Below are positions 1 to 4,943 of a stretch of 5,384 nucleotides of DNA, piece after piece. The notes below the pieces were generated by a model. The model was not told the origin of the DNA, searched no databases, and worked only from the letters and a program-made list of their open reading frames with translations. The translations under genes were made by a program, and so were the position numbers. This DNA comes from Oscillospiraceae bacterium (GTDB lineage Bacteria > Bacillota > Clostridia > Oscillospirales > Ruminococcaceae). How positions within the stretch are numbered: the stretch's first letter is position 1; every line of letters starts with the position of its first letter. The stretch lies in contig JAGAEK010000204.1 in NCBI GenBank assembly GCA_017828835.1, positions 1 through 5,384 of the forward strand, read 5' to 3'.

Positions 1-81
1 TATACCGTCAGTCAAACTCGCTATCGCCTGAGGCTGATCTCCAGTCGGATTATAATCTGATCGCAATACAAACTTGTCCAC
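1..81 (-). CDS. uvrB: UvrABC excinuclease subunit B, N-terminal fragment (cut by window edge)
   Basis: UvrB is the damage-verifying helicase-like subunit of bacterial nucleotide excision repair. It is loaded onto DNA by UvrA and then recruits the UvrC nuclease. Only the first 27 codons are inside the window. They read as (M)DKF, then SDYNPTGDQPQAIASL at about residues 8-23, then TDGI. This is the hallmark UvrB N-terminus, including the GDQPQAI helicase Q-motif. The Walker A motif would lie just beyond the edge. The start is a GTG at 79-81. An in-frame TAA lies six codons upstream (97-99) and there is no ATG between, so GTG is the only good choice. The ribosome site is weak (GTGAG at 88-92). 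A promoter candidate lies at 113-141. The identification rests on a short but very distinctive stretch, so I am fairly sure of it. Confidence 0.9.
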   Translation of the reverse strand, partial: MDKFVLRSDYNPTGDQPQAIASLTDGI

Positions 82-112
82 TGCTTTCTCACTTTCTTAA
101 AATGCTCGTTTT

Positions 113-141
113 TTTATAACCGTAAACCATTGAATAAGCAA
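113..141 (-). promoter_or_regulatory. Candidate sigma-A promoter for uvrB
   Basis: On the minus strand there is a -35-like TTGCTT (136-141, 3 of 6 consensus bases), a 17-base spacer and a -10 TATAAA (113-118, 5 of 6). This predicts transcription starting near 106 and a leader of about 25 bases before the GTG. I looked for a Gram-positive LexA box (CGAAC-N4-GTTCG type), as some uvrB genes have one, and did not find a convincing match. Confidence 0.45.
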
Positions 142-177
142 ATAAAGGAACAGATAGTTCTATATCCGCTCCTTTAT
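142..177 (-). terminator. Hairpin between yitT and uvrB, possible bidirectional terminator
   Basis: An 8-bp perfect outer stem (142-149 with 170-177, ATAAAGGA/TCCTTTAT) encloses a 4-bp inner stem GATA/TATC (153-156 with 163-166) across a small internal loop. On the minus strand it lies 20 bases after the yitT stop and is followed by the moderately U-rich TTTGCTTATT. On the plus strand a run of six T (180-185) follows the stem two bases later. The tail is therefore better in the plus direction, although no plus-strand gene is visible. It probably acts as the yitT terminator, perhaps a leaky one. Confidence 0.4.
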
Positions 178-197
178 ACTTTTTTACACCGAAACCG

Positions 198-1055
198 CTA
201 CTTGTAGACCTTGAATCCGTTACCGACTATCTGCAAAGATTCGGAAAATATAATAAATGCGTCCGGATCGATCTCATGTATATAGTTTTGAAAAGCCATA
301 ACTTCATGACCTTTAAGCGCACACATAAGCACGTTGTTGTTATGCATCGTATATCCGCCTCTCGATTCTATGATCGTAACGCCGCGCGGCGAATGGGAAA
401 CCAAATGACGCGCTATTTCTTCGCCTTTATCGGTAACTACAAACGCCAATTTCGAAACGTTGAGCCGCTTTATCAGAAAATCTATCGAAAAAGATGAGAT
501 CGACAGAGCAATTATTCCGTAAAGCGATAAATCAATAACTTTAAATACCAACAGCGACGAAAAAATAACAACCAAGTCGACCGCGAGCAAAAGACTGCCT
601 ATTTTCGCATTCGGAAACACCTTTTGAACAAGACGCGCCAAAATATCCGTTCCGCCCGAAGACGCTCCTTTTATCAGCGTTAGTCCGGCTCCCAGTCCGT
701 AGAGGATCGCCCCGAATATCAACGCCACGAAAACGTCGTTCGTAACCGGAGGAATATGCGAAAATAATTCAACAAAAACCGAAAGTAAAACCGATATCCA
801 TAACGTATCTAAAACAAAACGTATACCGAGCGGCTTTATCGAAACAAGCAGCAATACGACGTTTATTGCAAAAAAAGAATATCCTTGATTAATGTGCAGC
901 GTGTGATACAGTATGGTCGCAATGCCGGAAACTCCGCCGCTTACGATCTTGTTCGGTGTGTAGAACACCGCCACAGCAAAGGCGACCATTGCAATTCCCA
1001 CAATGATTATCATATATCTTATCAATTCACTTTTTATTCTTTTGACAATATTCAT
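198..1055 (-). CDS. YitT family membrane protein (DUF161 plus DUF2179)
   Basis: This is a 285-residue integral membrane protein of the YitT family, common in Bacillota and often present in several copies per genome. The transported substrate or role is not established for most members. About six hydrophobic segments can be seen, at roughly residues 13-33, 59-73, 82-99, 107-128, 152-174 and 176-195. Two glycine-rich family motifs are present: SGGVSGIATILYH near residues 39-51 and GASSGGTDILARL near 130-142. After the last membrane segment comes a soluble C-terminal DUF2179 domain (about 222-276) with the typical RGVTIIESRGGYT and PDAFIIFSES stretches; it is probably cytoplasmic. Length is normal for the family and the gene looks intact. 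The ATG at 1053-1055 has a GAGG ribosome site seven bases upstream. It has its own promoter (1148-1176) and is transcribed alone or leaks into uvrB. Family assignment is firm; function is not. Confidence 0.93.
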   Translation of the reverse strand: MNIVKRIKSELIRYMIIIVGIAMVAFAVAVFYTPNKIVSGGVSGIATILYHTLHINQGYSFFAINVVLLLVSIKPLGIRFVLDTLWISVLLSVFVELFSHIPPVTNDVFVALIFGAILYGLGAGLTLIKGASSGGTDILARLVQKVFPNAKIGSLLLAVDLVVIFSSLLVFKVIDLSLYGIIALSISSFSIDFLIKRLNVSKLAFVVTDKGEEIARHLVSHSPRGVTIIESRGGYTMHNNNVLMCALKGHEVMAFQNYIHEIDPDAFIIFSESLQIVGNGFKVYK

Positions 1056-1147
1056 TAACGGTCCTCGCTGAATTTTTTCTACGTGCCGATACTTTCCTAT
1101 AAAAAAATATCTCTGACTTCTGTCTATTTATTTTGCTTAATAAAATC

Positions 1148-1176
1148 ATTATAATACATTTATTTTCGGTTTTCAA
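1148..1176 (-). promoter_or_regulatory. Sigma-A-like promoter for the yitT-family gene
   Basis: The minus strand carries a -35 TTGAAA (1171-1176, 5 of 6), a 17-base spacer and a perfect -10 TATAAT (1148-1153). Transcription should start near 1141. That leaves an AT-rich leader of about 85 bases before the ATG, in which I recognise no riboswitch. Confidence 0.75.
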
Positions 1177-1210
1177 TATATAAAAACCTCAACGTAGTTC
1201 GCTTTCCGTA

Positions 1211-1249
1211 TAAAAAATTTGTGCGGAAATAATTATTCCCGCACAAATT
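1211..1249 (-). terminator. Intrinsic terminator of the citrate synthase gene
   Basis: A perfect 11-bp stem (1216-1226 with 1239-1249, AATTTGTGCGG and its complement) has a 12-base AT-rich loop. On the minus strand it runs directly into six U (complement of the A run 1212-1217). It begins 22 bases after the citrate synthase stop codon. This is the clearest protein-gene terminator in the window, and it separates citrate synthase from yitT. Confidence 0.9.
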
Positions 1250-1271
1250 CCTTTAATTATCCCAATCGCTT

Positions 1272-2621
1272 TTATCTCAGGTTTATCGGAATATACTCAC
1301 TCTCGGGTTTTACGTTTATATACGTAGGTCGGATTATTTTTCCGTTGTTTTGTATCTCCTCGATACGGTGAGCACTCCATCCTGCTATCCTTGAAACGGC
1401 AAATATCGGTGTGAAAAGTTCATACGGCAGTCCGAGCATATGATATATAAGCCCGGAATAGAAATCAACGTTAGCGCTGACACCTTTATATATTTTCCGT
1501 TTCTCGGCAATTATTTCGGGAGCGGTCTCGGCAACGTATTCAAACAATGCAAATTCTTCCTCATTGCCCTTTTCAACCGCTAACGCATCAGCACATTGCT
1601 TTAAAATATCCGCTCTCGGATCTGATTTTGAGTAAACTGCGTGTCCCATCCCGTAGATAAGCCCTGCGCGGTCGAAAACTTCTTTGTCCAGCAGTTTTGC
1701 AAGGTAGTCTTTAACGGCAGATCTGTCACTTGTGTCAATACTGCTCTGCATATCGTCGAACATCTTTACCACCTTGATATTTGCACCGCCGTGACGAGGA
1801 CCTTTAAGCGAACCGAGAGCCGCCGCTATCGCGGAATACGTATCGGTTCCCGATGACGTGACGACGTGAGTCGTAAAGGTCGAATTGTTTCCGCCGCCAT
1901 GTTCCGCGTGAAGGACGAGAGCAAGATCCAGTATTCGCGCCTCAAGTTCTGTATATTCGCAGTTTTCCCGCAGCATATGCAGGATATTTTCAGCCGTTGA
2001 AAGTTCCTTCCTCGGATTTCGGATAAACAAATCACGTCCGAGATGATAGTGCATATAAGACTGATAGCCGTAGACCGCAAGCATTGGAAACACCGATATA
2101 AGGTGAAGACACTGACGAAGAACGTTTGCTGTTGAAGTATCGTCGGGGTCATCGTCATAAGCGTACAGCGCAAGAACCGTCCTGGACAGAATGTTCATCA
2201 TATCCTTGCCAGGAGCTTTCAGTATCATATCCCTTGTGAATGAGTCCGGCAGCGTACGCATAGCTGCAAGGGTACTGCGGAAGCACTCGAGTTCTTCAGT
2301 ATCAGGCAGCTTCGAAAACAACAGAAGATACACGGTTTCCTCAAACCCGAAACGCCGTTCACTCCAAAATCCGCTTACGATATCACGGATATTGATACCT
2401 CTGTAATACAGCTTTCCTTCGCACGGAATATCACCGTCCGCCGTTTTTTCTTTTGCCTTGATGCGAGAAATTTCGGTAAGTCCTGTGACTACCCCGTTTC
2501 CGTCAAGGTCGCGAAGTCCGCGGTAGACGTTATGCTCTTTATACATATCGGAAGTTATGGAATTATTACTGTCCGACAGCGCAGCCAGTTTTTCGATATA
2601 CGGGTAAATTTCTGAATACAT
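1272..2621 (-). CDS. gltA: Citrate synthase (Si-type citrate/2-methylcitrate synthase family)
   Basis: Cytoplasmic enzyme that condenses acetyl-CoA with oxaloacetate to citrate, the entry step of the TCA cycle or of a partial pathway to 2-oxoglutarate and glutamate. All expected catalytic residues are visible. By comparison with pig citrate synthase, the triad maps to His277 in GPRHGGAN, His327 in GMGHAVY and Asp386 in NVDFYSG. HAEHGGGN at 238-245 and the substrate Arg336 (SDPRAD) and Arg411 (SRIAGWSAHR) are also present. Length is 449 residues from the ATG at 2619-2621. A TTG four codons upstream (2631-2633) would give 453, but it overlaps the GAGGTG ribosome site, so the ATG is preferred. 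About 60 N-terminal residues precede the usual core (KLYYRG near 70), as in the longer clostridial members. The gene has its own promoter and a strong terminator. No aconitase or isocitrate dehydrogenase gene is adjacent. 2-Methylcitrate synthase activity cannot be excluded from sequence alone. Confidence 0.95.
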   Translation of the reverse strand: MYSEIYPYIEKLAALSDSNNSITSDMYKEHNVYRGLRDLDGNGVVTGLTEISRIKAKEKTADGDIPCEGKLYYRGINIRDIVSGFWSERRFGFEETVYLLLFSKLPDTEELECFRSTLAAMRTLPDSFTRDMILKAPGKDMMNILSRTVLALYAYDDDPDDTSTANVLRQCLHLISVFPMLAVYGYQSYMHYHLGRDLFIRNPRKELSTAENILHMLRENCEYTELEARILDLALVLHAEHGGGNNSTFTTHVVTSSGTDTYSAIAAALGSLKGPRHGGANIKVVKMFDDMQSSIDTSDRSAVKDYLAKLLDKEVFDRAGLIYGMGHAVYSKSDPRADILKQCADALAVEKGNEEEFALFEYVAETAPEIIAEKRKIYKGVSANVDFYSGLIYHMLGLPYELFTPIFAVSRIAGWSAHRIEEIQNNGKIIRPTYINVKPESEYIPINLR

Positions 2622-2625
2622 AGTA

Positions 2626-2631
2626 CACCTC
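2626..2631 (-). promoter_or_regulatory. Ribosome binding site that fixes the citrate synthase start
   Basis: GAGGTG on the minus strand sits four bases before the ATG at 2619-2621 (six bases if counted from GAGG). An in-frame TTG at 2631-2633 shares its last base with this site and has no comparable purine-rich site of its own, which argues that the upstream TTG is not used. Confidence 0.8.
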
Positions 2632-2668
2632 AAATAGTCTGTCGTCTAAAATATCTCTCTTTATTTGA

Positions 2669-2697
2669 ATTATATCATATCCGACAGAATATTTCAA
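2669..2697 (-). promoter_or_regulatory. Sigma-A-like promoter for citrate synthase, overlapping the hydrolase stop codon
   Basis: Minus strand: -35 TTGAAA (2692-2697), a 17-base spacer and a perfect -10 TATAAT (2669-2674). The predicted start is near 2662 and the leader is about 40 bases. The -35 box contains the TGA stop (2694-2696) of the upstream hydrolase gene, so the promoter is built into the end of that gene and no terminator fits between them. Confidence 0.75.
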
Positions 2698-3323
2698 ATG
2701 TTAAATCCTTGTTCACCGTAATTCCGGATCGACTTTAAAAGCCAGCTATCAAGAAACCGCATCTGCTCTTCCGTATGGAACCAATGCTCACCGCCAGGCA
2801 TGACCGTAAGCGTCGCATTATGAGTTTCGGCAAATCCCCTGACCGTTTCAAAATCCGTAAGCACGTCGTTTTCACCGTACAGGATCTTAGTCGGAATATC
2901 CCATTTTATTTTGTGCTCTTTTACATAACTCAGATATTTCCACGACAGATCTTCCCCGAACTCTGTACCTATCACACCCCGCTCTTTAAGCTCTTCTTCT
3001 GTTACTCCGGCGCTTTTCATCATATTGTAAATCAACTTTTCCATATCTACAATGGGTGAAATGAAATACGCCCTCTCGATCGGCTTGTCAAACAGCGATA
3101 CCATAGAAAAATAAGCGCCTATACTGTCGGCGCATATAACGATCGATCCGTATTTATCGCTGTAAGAATCCAAAAACGCTCGAAATTCTTCTTTTGCCGC
3201 CCAAGGTGTCTGCGCTTTATAATCAAATCCGATAACTTCACTATCCAAAAACGTTCTTCTGTAACGTTCCGCATCATCTGCTTTCCCACCCTTGCCGTGG
3301 ATATATATCACCAGTTTTTTCAT
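2694..3323 (-). CDS. Small alpha/beta hydrolase of unknown substrate
   Basis: A single-domain cytoplasmic alpha/beta-hydrolase-fold protein of 209 residues with no signal peptide. It opens with the first core strand and oxyanion-hole loop, KLVIYIHGKGG at residues 3-13. The nucleophile elbow is ICADSIGA (63-70), giving Ser67. Its first conserved glycine is replaced by alanine or aspartate (A-D-S-I-G instead of G-x-S-x-G). The acid is probably Asp153 in YGENDVLTD (149-157) and the base His180 in PGGEHWFH (176-183). The substrate cannot be read from sequence; a small-ester or acyl hydrolase is a guess. The frame is open up to a TTG at 3381-3383, but that codon lies in the loop of the preceding terminator. 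The ATG at 3321-3323 begins exactly at the conserved core and is chosen. Its ribosome site is weak (GAGCGG, 3329-3334). Read-through into citrate synthase is likely. Confidence 0.85.
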   Translation of the reverse strand: MKKLVIYIHGKGGKADDAERYRRTFLDSEVIGFDYKAQTPWAAKEEFRAFLDSYSDKYGSIVICADSIGAYFSMVSLFDKPIERAYFISPIVDMEKLIYNMMKSAGVTEEELKERGVIGTEFGEDLSWKYLSYVKEHKIKWDIPTKILYGENDVLTDFETVRGFAETHNATLTVMPGGEHWFHTEEQMRFLDSWLLKSIRNYGEQGFNI

Positions 3324-3354
3324 AATATCCGCTCGCTTCTCTGCATTTTTTGAG

Positions 3355-3383
3355 ATTTTTTTAAAAATACGCTGTAAAGTCAA
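3355..3383 (-). promoter_or_regulatory. Weak candidate promoter for the hydrolase gene
   Basis: Minus strand TTGACT (3378-3383, 5 of 6), a 17-base spacer and AAAAAT (3355-3360, 4 of 6). The -35 would lie in the loop and 3' arm of the terminator of the preceding gene. Spacing is ideal but the -10 is poor and the region is a homopolymer-rich A/T tract. The gene could instead depend on read-through past that terminator. Confidence 0.3.
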
Positions 3384-3396
3384 TCAGCTTTACAGC
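3361..3396 (-). terminator. Intrinsic terminator of the 132-residue protein gene
   Basis: A perfect 9-bp stem GCTGTAAAG/CTTTACAGC (3371-3379 with 3388-3396) has an 8-base loop. On the minus strand it is followed by GTATTTTT. It starts 33 bases after the stop at 3430. The stem is only moderately GC-rich, so some read-through to the hydrolase gene is plausible. Confidence 0.75.
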
Positions 3397-3429
3397 TTAA
3401 AAACTCTTATATCGCCGGATCTGAGGTAT

Positions 3430-3828
3430 TTACGGCAGCAGCCAAGCCTTTGCCTCTTCAATTCCGTCAAAAAACTCAATTCCGAATCCTTGATCCGACA
3501 AAACTCTTTTGAATTGCTTTTGGTTTTTTCTGTCCACCCCGCAAAAGGCGATTTTGGTAAAACGTTTTTTTGATTCCAAAACAGCCTTTTTAACAGCAAG
3601 AATAACATTATCGGTAATTACGGTTTCATAGAAAACAAAGCAAATAAACGCGGTTGAAGACGGTCTTGTGAACAACGGAATATCGGAATTCAGCTTCTCC
3701 GTAACCAAATCTTCATTCCCGTACATTCCCTCTAAATGTTCAAACCATATTTCTCCGCCGTTATAATAAAGCAAAAAAGACTTTTTTCTGTACCCGGGCA
3801 GATCTGTCGCGTGTTTTTCCGGTATCAT
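3430..3828 (-). CDS. Hypothetical protein, 132 residues, possibly STAS/SpoIIAA-like fold
   Basis: I do not recognise this protein with certainty. It is a soluble 132-residue protein with no signal peptide or membrane helix. The N-terminal part (about 17-35) reads as beta strands (SFLLYYNGGEIWFEHLEG). The C-terminal half has an alternating pattern: strand FICFVFYETV (61-70), helix with NVILAVKKAVLESKKRF (74-90), strand KIAFCGV (92-98), helix NQKQFKRVL (102-110), strand IEFF (117-120), helix DGIEEAKAWL (121-130). That order and the closing EEAKAWL helix resemble STAS/SpoIIAA-like domains, but this is an inference from pattern only, and I see no obvious phosphorylatable Ser/Asp motif. Expression signals are good: an ATG at 3826-3828 with GGAGG five bases upstream, a promoter at 3864-3892 and a terminator at 3361-3396. 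It is almost certainly a real, separately transcribed gene. Confidence 0.8.
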   Translation of the reverse strand: MIPEKHATDLPGYRKKSFLLYYNGGEIWFEHLEGMYGNEDLVTEKLNSDIPLFTRPSSTAFICFVFYETVITDNVILAVKKAVLESKKRFTKIAFCGVDRKNQKQFKRVLSDQGFGIEFFDGIEEAKAWLLP

Positions 3829-3863
3829 ATAAGCCTCCGCAAATTCTGATTTTTCACCTGTAA

Positions 3864-3892
3864 ATCATACCATATTATCTTGAAATTTTCAA
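3864..3892 (-). promoter_or_regulatory. Promoter of the 132-residue protein gene, with a palindrome over the -35
   Basis: Minus strand -35 TTGAAA (3887-3892), a 17-base spacer and -10 TATGAT (3864-3869, 5 of 6). The predicted start is near 3857, giving a leader of about 28 bases. The -35 is the left half of a perfect 13-base palindrome, TTGAAA-A-TTTCAA (3880-3892), which could be an operator for a repressor, although such A/T palindromes also arise by chance. Confidence 0.65.
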
Positions 3893-3949
3893 CATGTCCG
3901 CGTAAAAGCCCTCTGTCAGGATCGCCGCCGTTTTTCTTGTATTATAAAC

Positions 3950-3976
3950 GCGGCGGAGCAGAAATCGCTCCGCCGC
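3950..3976 (-). terminator. GC-rich hairpin after the lipoprotein gene, probable terminator
   Basis: A perfect 10-bp stem GCGGCGGAGC/GCTCCGCCGC (3950-3959 with 3967-3976) has a 7-base loop and lies 28 bases past the lipoprotein stop. On the minus strand the tail is GTTTATAATAC, only modestly U-rich. On the plus strand a run of seven T (3984-3990) follows seven bases after the stem. The hairpin is certainly stable, and its position suggests a terminator for the lipoprotein gene, but the tail is not ideal. A second GGCGGCG-complementary block at 3923-3930 could compete for the same arm. Confidence 0.6.
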
Positions 3977-4004
3977 ATACTCGTTTTTTTATGCCTGTAC
4001 GTTA

Positions 4005-4634
4005 TTATAAAACGTCTCCGTCGATACAGTGAATTGTGAACGGCTCGGCGCCTTTGCTCCAATTCGCCGTCTTTTCGATAGCATTCCATTGCTCTATCGT
4101 ACCGTTGTAAACGATTTCTTTGAACGCGGGACAGTATTCAAAGATACGGCTGTCGCCGCTATAACCGATCTTGCGTACGGTGGAAGGTATCGTTACCTTT
4201 TCAAGCTGGGAACTGTAACCGAAGCCGGAACGTATCTCCAAAAAGCCCTCGGGCAGCGTTACGGTTTTGGCGTACTCCATTCCACGAAAACCGCTGTCGT
4301 CGTCCCAAAGATACGGGTTGATTTCGCCGAAATAATCTTTCTGTCCCTGCGGCACAACTACGTCGACATCGGTGCAGCTGCCTATACCGGTAATGCTGTA
4401 GCCGGTTTGTCCGGTCGTTTCATCGTAAACGGAGCCAAAATTAAATCCGCTCGATCCTTCCGTGCTGATGGAAGAACCGTTTCCCGAAGCCTGTTCGCTC
4501 GATTTTTCGCTTTCTTTGCCCTCACTGCTTCCCGTCTCTTTACCGTCGTTTCCCGTGTTACCGCCGCAGGCGCATAGCACAAACAACATTACGACGGCAA
4601 GAAGTATCGCCAAGATTTTCTTTGTTTGTTTCAT
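4005..4634 (-). CDS. Putative surface lipoprotein with BspA-like leucine-rich repeat segment
   Basis: Exported protein of 209 residues, predicted to be anchored outside the membrane by a lipid. A basic N-terminus (MKQTKK) and a hydrophobic stretch (7-20) lead to the lipobox LCAC, with lipidated Cys23. A Ser/Gly/Glu-rich linker (about 24-65) follows, a spacer across the wall or surface layer. The C-terminal part has BspA/LRR_5-type features: GYSITGIGSCTDVDVVVP (78-95), VTLPEG (125-130), LEKVTIPSTVRKIG (144-157) and the closing FKEIVYNGTIEQWNAI (171-186). Such proteins are often multi-copy in gut Clostridia and may bind host or other surface ligands; the partner here is unknown. It has only one or two repeats, so it is short for the family. 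The ATG at 4632-4634 has GGAG eight bases upstream. It has its own promoter (4706-4735) and a 3' hairpin. Confidence 0.88.
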   Translation of the reverse strand: MKQTKKILAILLAVVMLFVLCACGGNTGNDGKETGSSEGKESEKSSEQASGNGSSISTEGSSGFNFGSVYDETTGQTGYSITGIGSCTDVDVVVPQGQKDYFGEINPYLWDDDSGFRGMEYAKTVTLPEGFLEIRSGFGYSSQLEKVTIPSTVRKIGYSGDSRIFEYCPAFKEIVYNGTIEQWNAIEKTANWSKGAEPFTIHCIDGDVL

Positions 4635-4656
4635 ACTTTCTTCTCCTTCGTTTTAT

Positions 4657-4674
4657 CTTTTCGTTTCCGAAAAG
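4657..4674 (-). other. GNRA-capped hairpin in the lipoprotein mRNA leader
   Basis: On the minus strand CTTTTCG-GAAA-CGAAAAG forms a perfect 7-bp stem closed by a GAAA tetraloop. It lies about eight bases upstream of the AAGGAG ribosome site of the lipoprotein gene and inside its predicted leader. It may stabilise the 5' end of the mRNA or tune ribosome access. No known riboswitch class is recognised. Confidence 0.5.
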
Positions 4675-4683
4675 GCATCACCG

Positions 4684-4694
4684 ATAACGGTTAT
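4684..4694 (-). repeat. Short palindrome just downstream of the predicted lipoprotein transcription start
   Basis: ATAAC-C-GTTAT on the minus strand is a perfect 5-1-5 inverted repeat. It lies roughly 5-15 bases after the predicted start point near 4699. The position would suit a repressor site, but the palindrome is short and no regulator is nearby, so this is only a possibility. Confidence 0.25.
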
Positions 4695-4705
4695 TACTCG
4701 TAGTC

Positions 4706-4735
4706 AGTATATCATACGTCGCCGAAAGTTGTCAA
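4706..4735 (-). promoter_or_regulatory. Promoter of the lipoprotein gene
   Basis: Minus strand perfect -35 TTGACA (4730-4735), an 18-base spacer and -10 TATACT (4706-4711, 5 of 6) preceded by TGA, which gives an extended -10 (TGnTATACT). Transcription should begin near 4699, with a leader of about 65 bases. Confidence 0.75.
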
Positions 4736-4784
4736 GTTTATGAGAGCTCGCCGTCCGATACGCCCGCTAAGTTTGCTTAAAACA

Positions 4785-4820
4785 GAGAAAAACGCCTTTC
4801 GCCGATAAGCAAAAGACGTT
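4785..4820 (-). terminator. Intrinsic terminator of the tRNA cluster
   Basis: A 9-bp stem with one G-U wobble, AACGTCTTT paired with AAAGGCGTT (4812-4820 with 4791-4799), has a 12-base loop. On the minus strand the stem is followed by TTTCTCTG. It begins four bases after the encoded CCA end of tRNA-Gln. The plus strand also shows a T run after the stem, so it could work in both directions. Confidence 0.8.
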
Positions 4821-4823
4821 TTT

Positions 4824-4899
4824 TGGCTGGGCTGGCTGGATTTGAACCAGCGGAATGCAGGAGTCAAAGTCCTGTGCCTTACCCCTTGGCTACAGCCCA
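4824..4899 (-). tRNA. tRNA-Gln, anticodon UUG
   Basis: The 76-base gene folds as a complete cloverleaf. The 7-bp acceptor stem is TGGGCTG/CAGCCCA. The D arm is GCC/GGC with AAGGGGTAA. The anticodon stem is CAGGA/TCCTG with loop CTTTGAC, so the anticodon TTG (4865-4867) reads CAA and CAG. The T arm is GCTGG-TTCAAAT-CCAGC, the discriminator is G and the CCA is encoded. The first pair is U1-A72, as usual for bacterial tRNA-Gln; in lineages without GlnRS it is also the mark recognised by the GatCAB amidotransferase. It is the last gene of the cluster, 44 bases after tRNA-His and behind an internal terminator-like hairpin. Confidence 0.97.
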
Positions 4900-4910
4900 A
4901 TATTATATTT

Positions 4911-4931
4911 AAAAAAAAGGCGCCAGCGCCC
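4911..4931 (-). terminator. Compact terminator-like hairpin between tRNA-His and tRNA-Gln
   Basis: The minus strand reads GGCGCTGGCGCC (4930-4919) followed at once by eight T (4918-4911). The practical stem is 4 bp (GGCG/CGCC) with a CTGG loop, plus one G-U pair at the base. A run of seven A precedes it on the same strand. It looks like an intrinsic terminator, but the stem is short, so it may be only partial; tRNA-Gln downstream has no obvious promoter of its own. Confidence 0.55.
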
Positions 4932-4943
4932 ATTGTTTTTTTA

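Noticed and set aside
82..141. LexA/DinR box upstream of uvrB
   Set aside because: The best candidate, around CGAGC, has no matching right half, so SOS control is not supported by the sequence.
1056..1147. Riboswitch in the leader of the yitT-family gene
   Set aside because: The leader of about 85 bases is AT-rich, with no conserved core or stable multi-stem structure that I recognise.
4029..4577. Plus-strand open frame of 182 codons opposite the lipoprotein gene
   Set aside because: It is antisense to a well-supported lipoprotein gene with lipobox and BspA-like motifs, and lacks recognisable domains of its own.
4902..4907. Perfect TATAAT just upstream of tRNA-Gln, considered as its own promoter
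   Set aside because: It ends two bases before the mature tRNA 5' end, so transcription would start inside the tRNA, and there is no -35 box at the right distance; the sequence there is the terminator-like hairpin and its T run.
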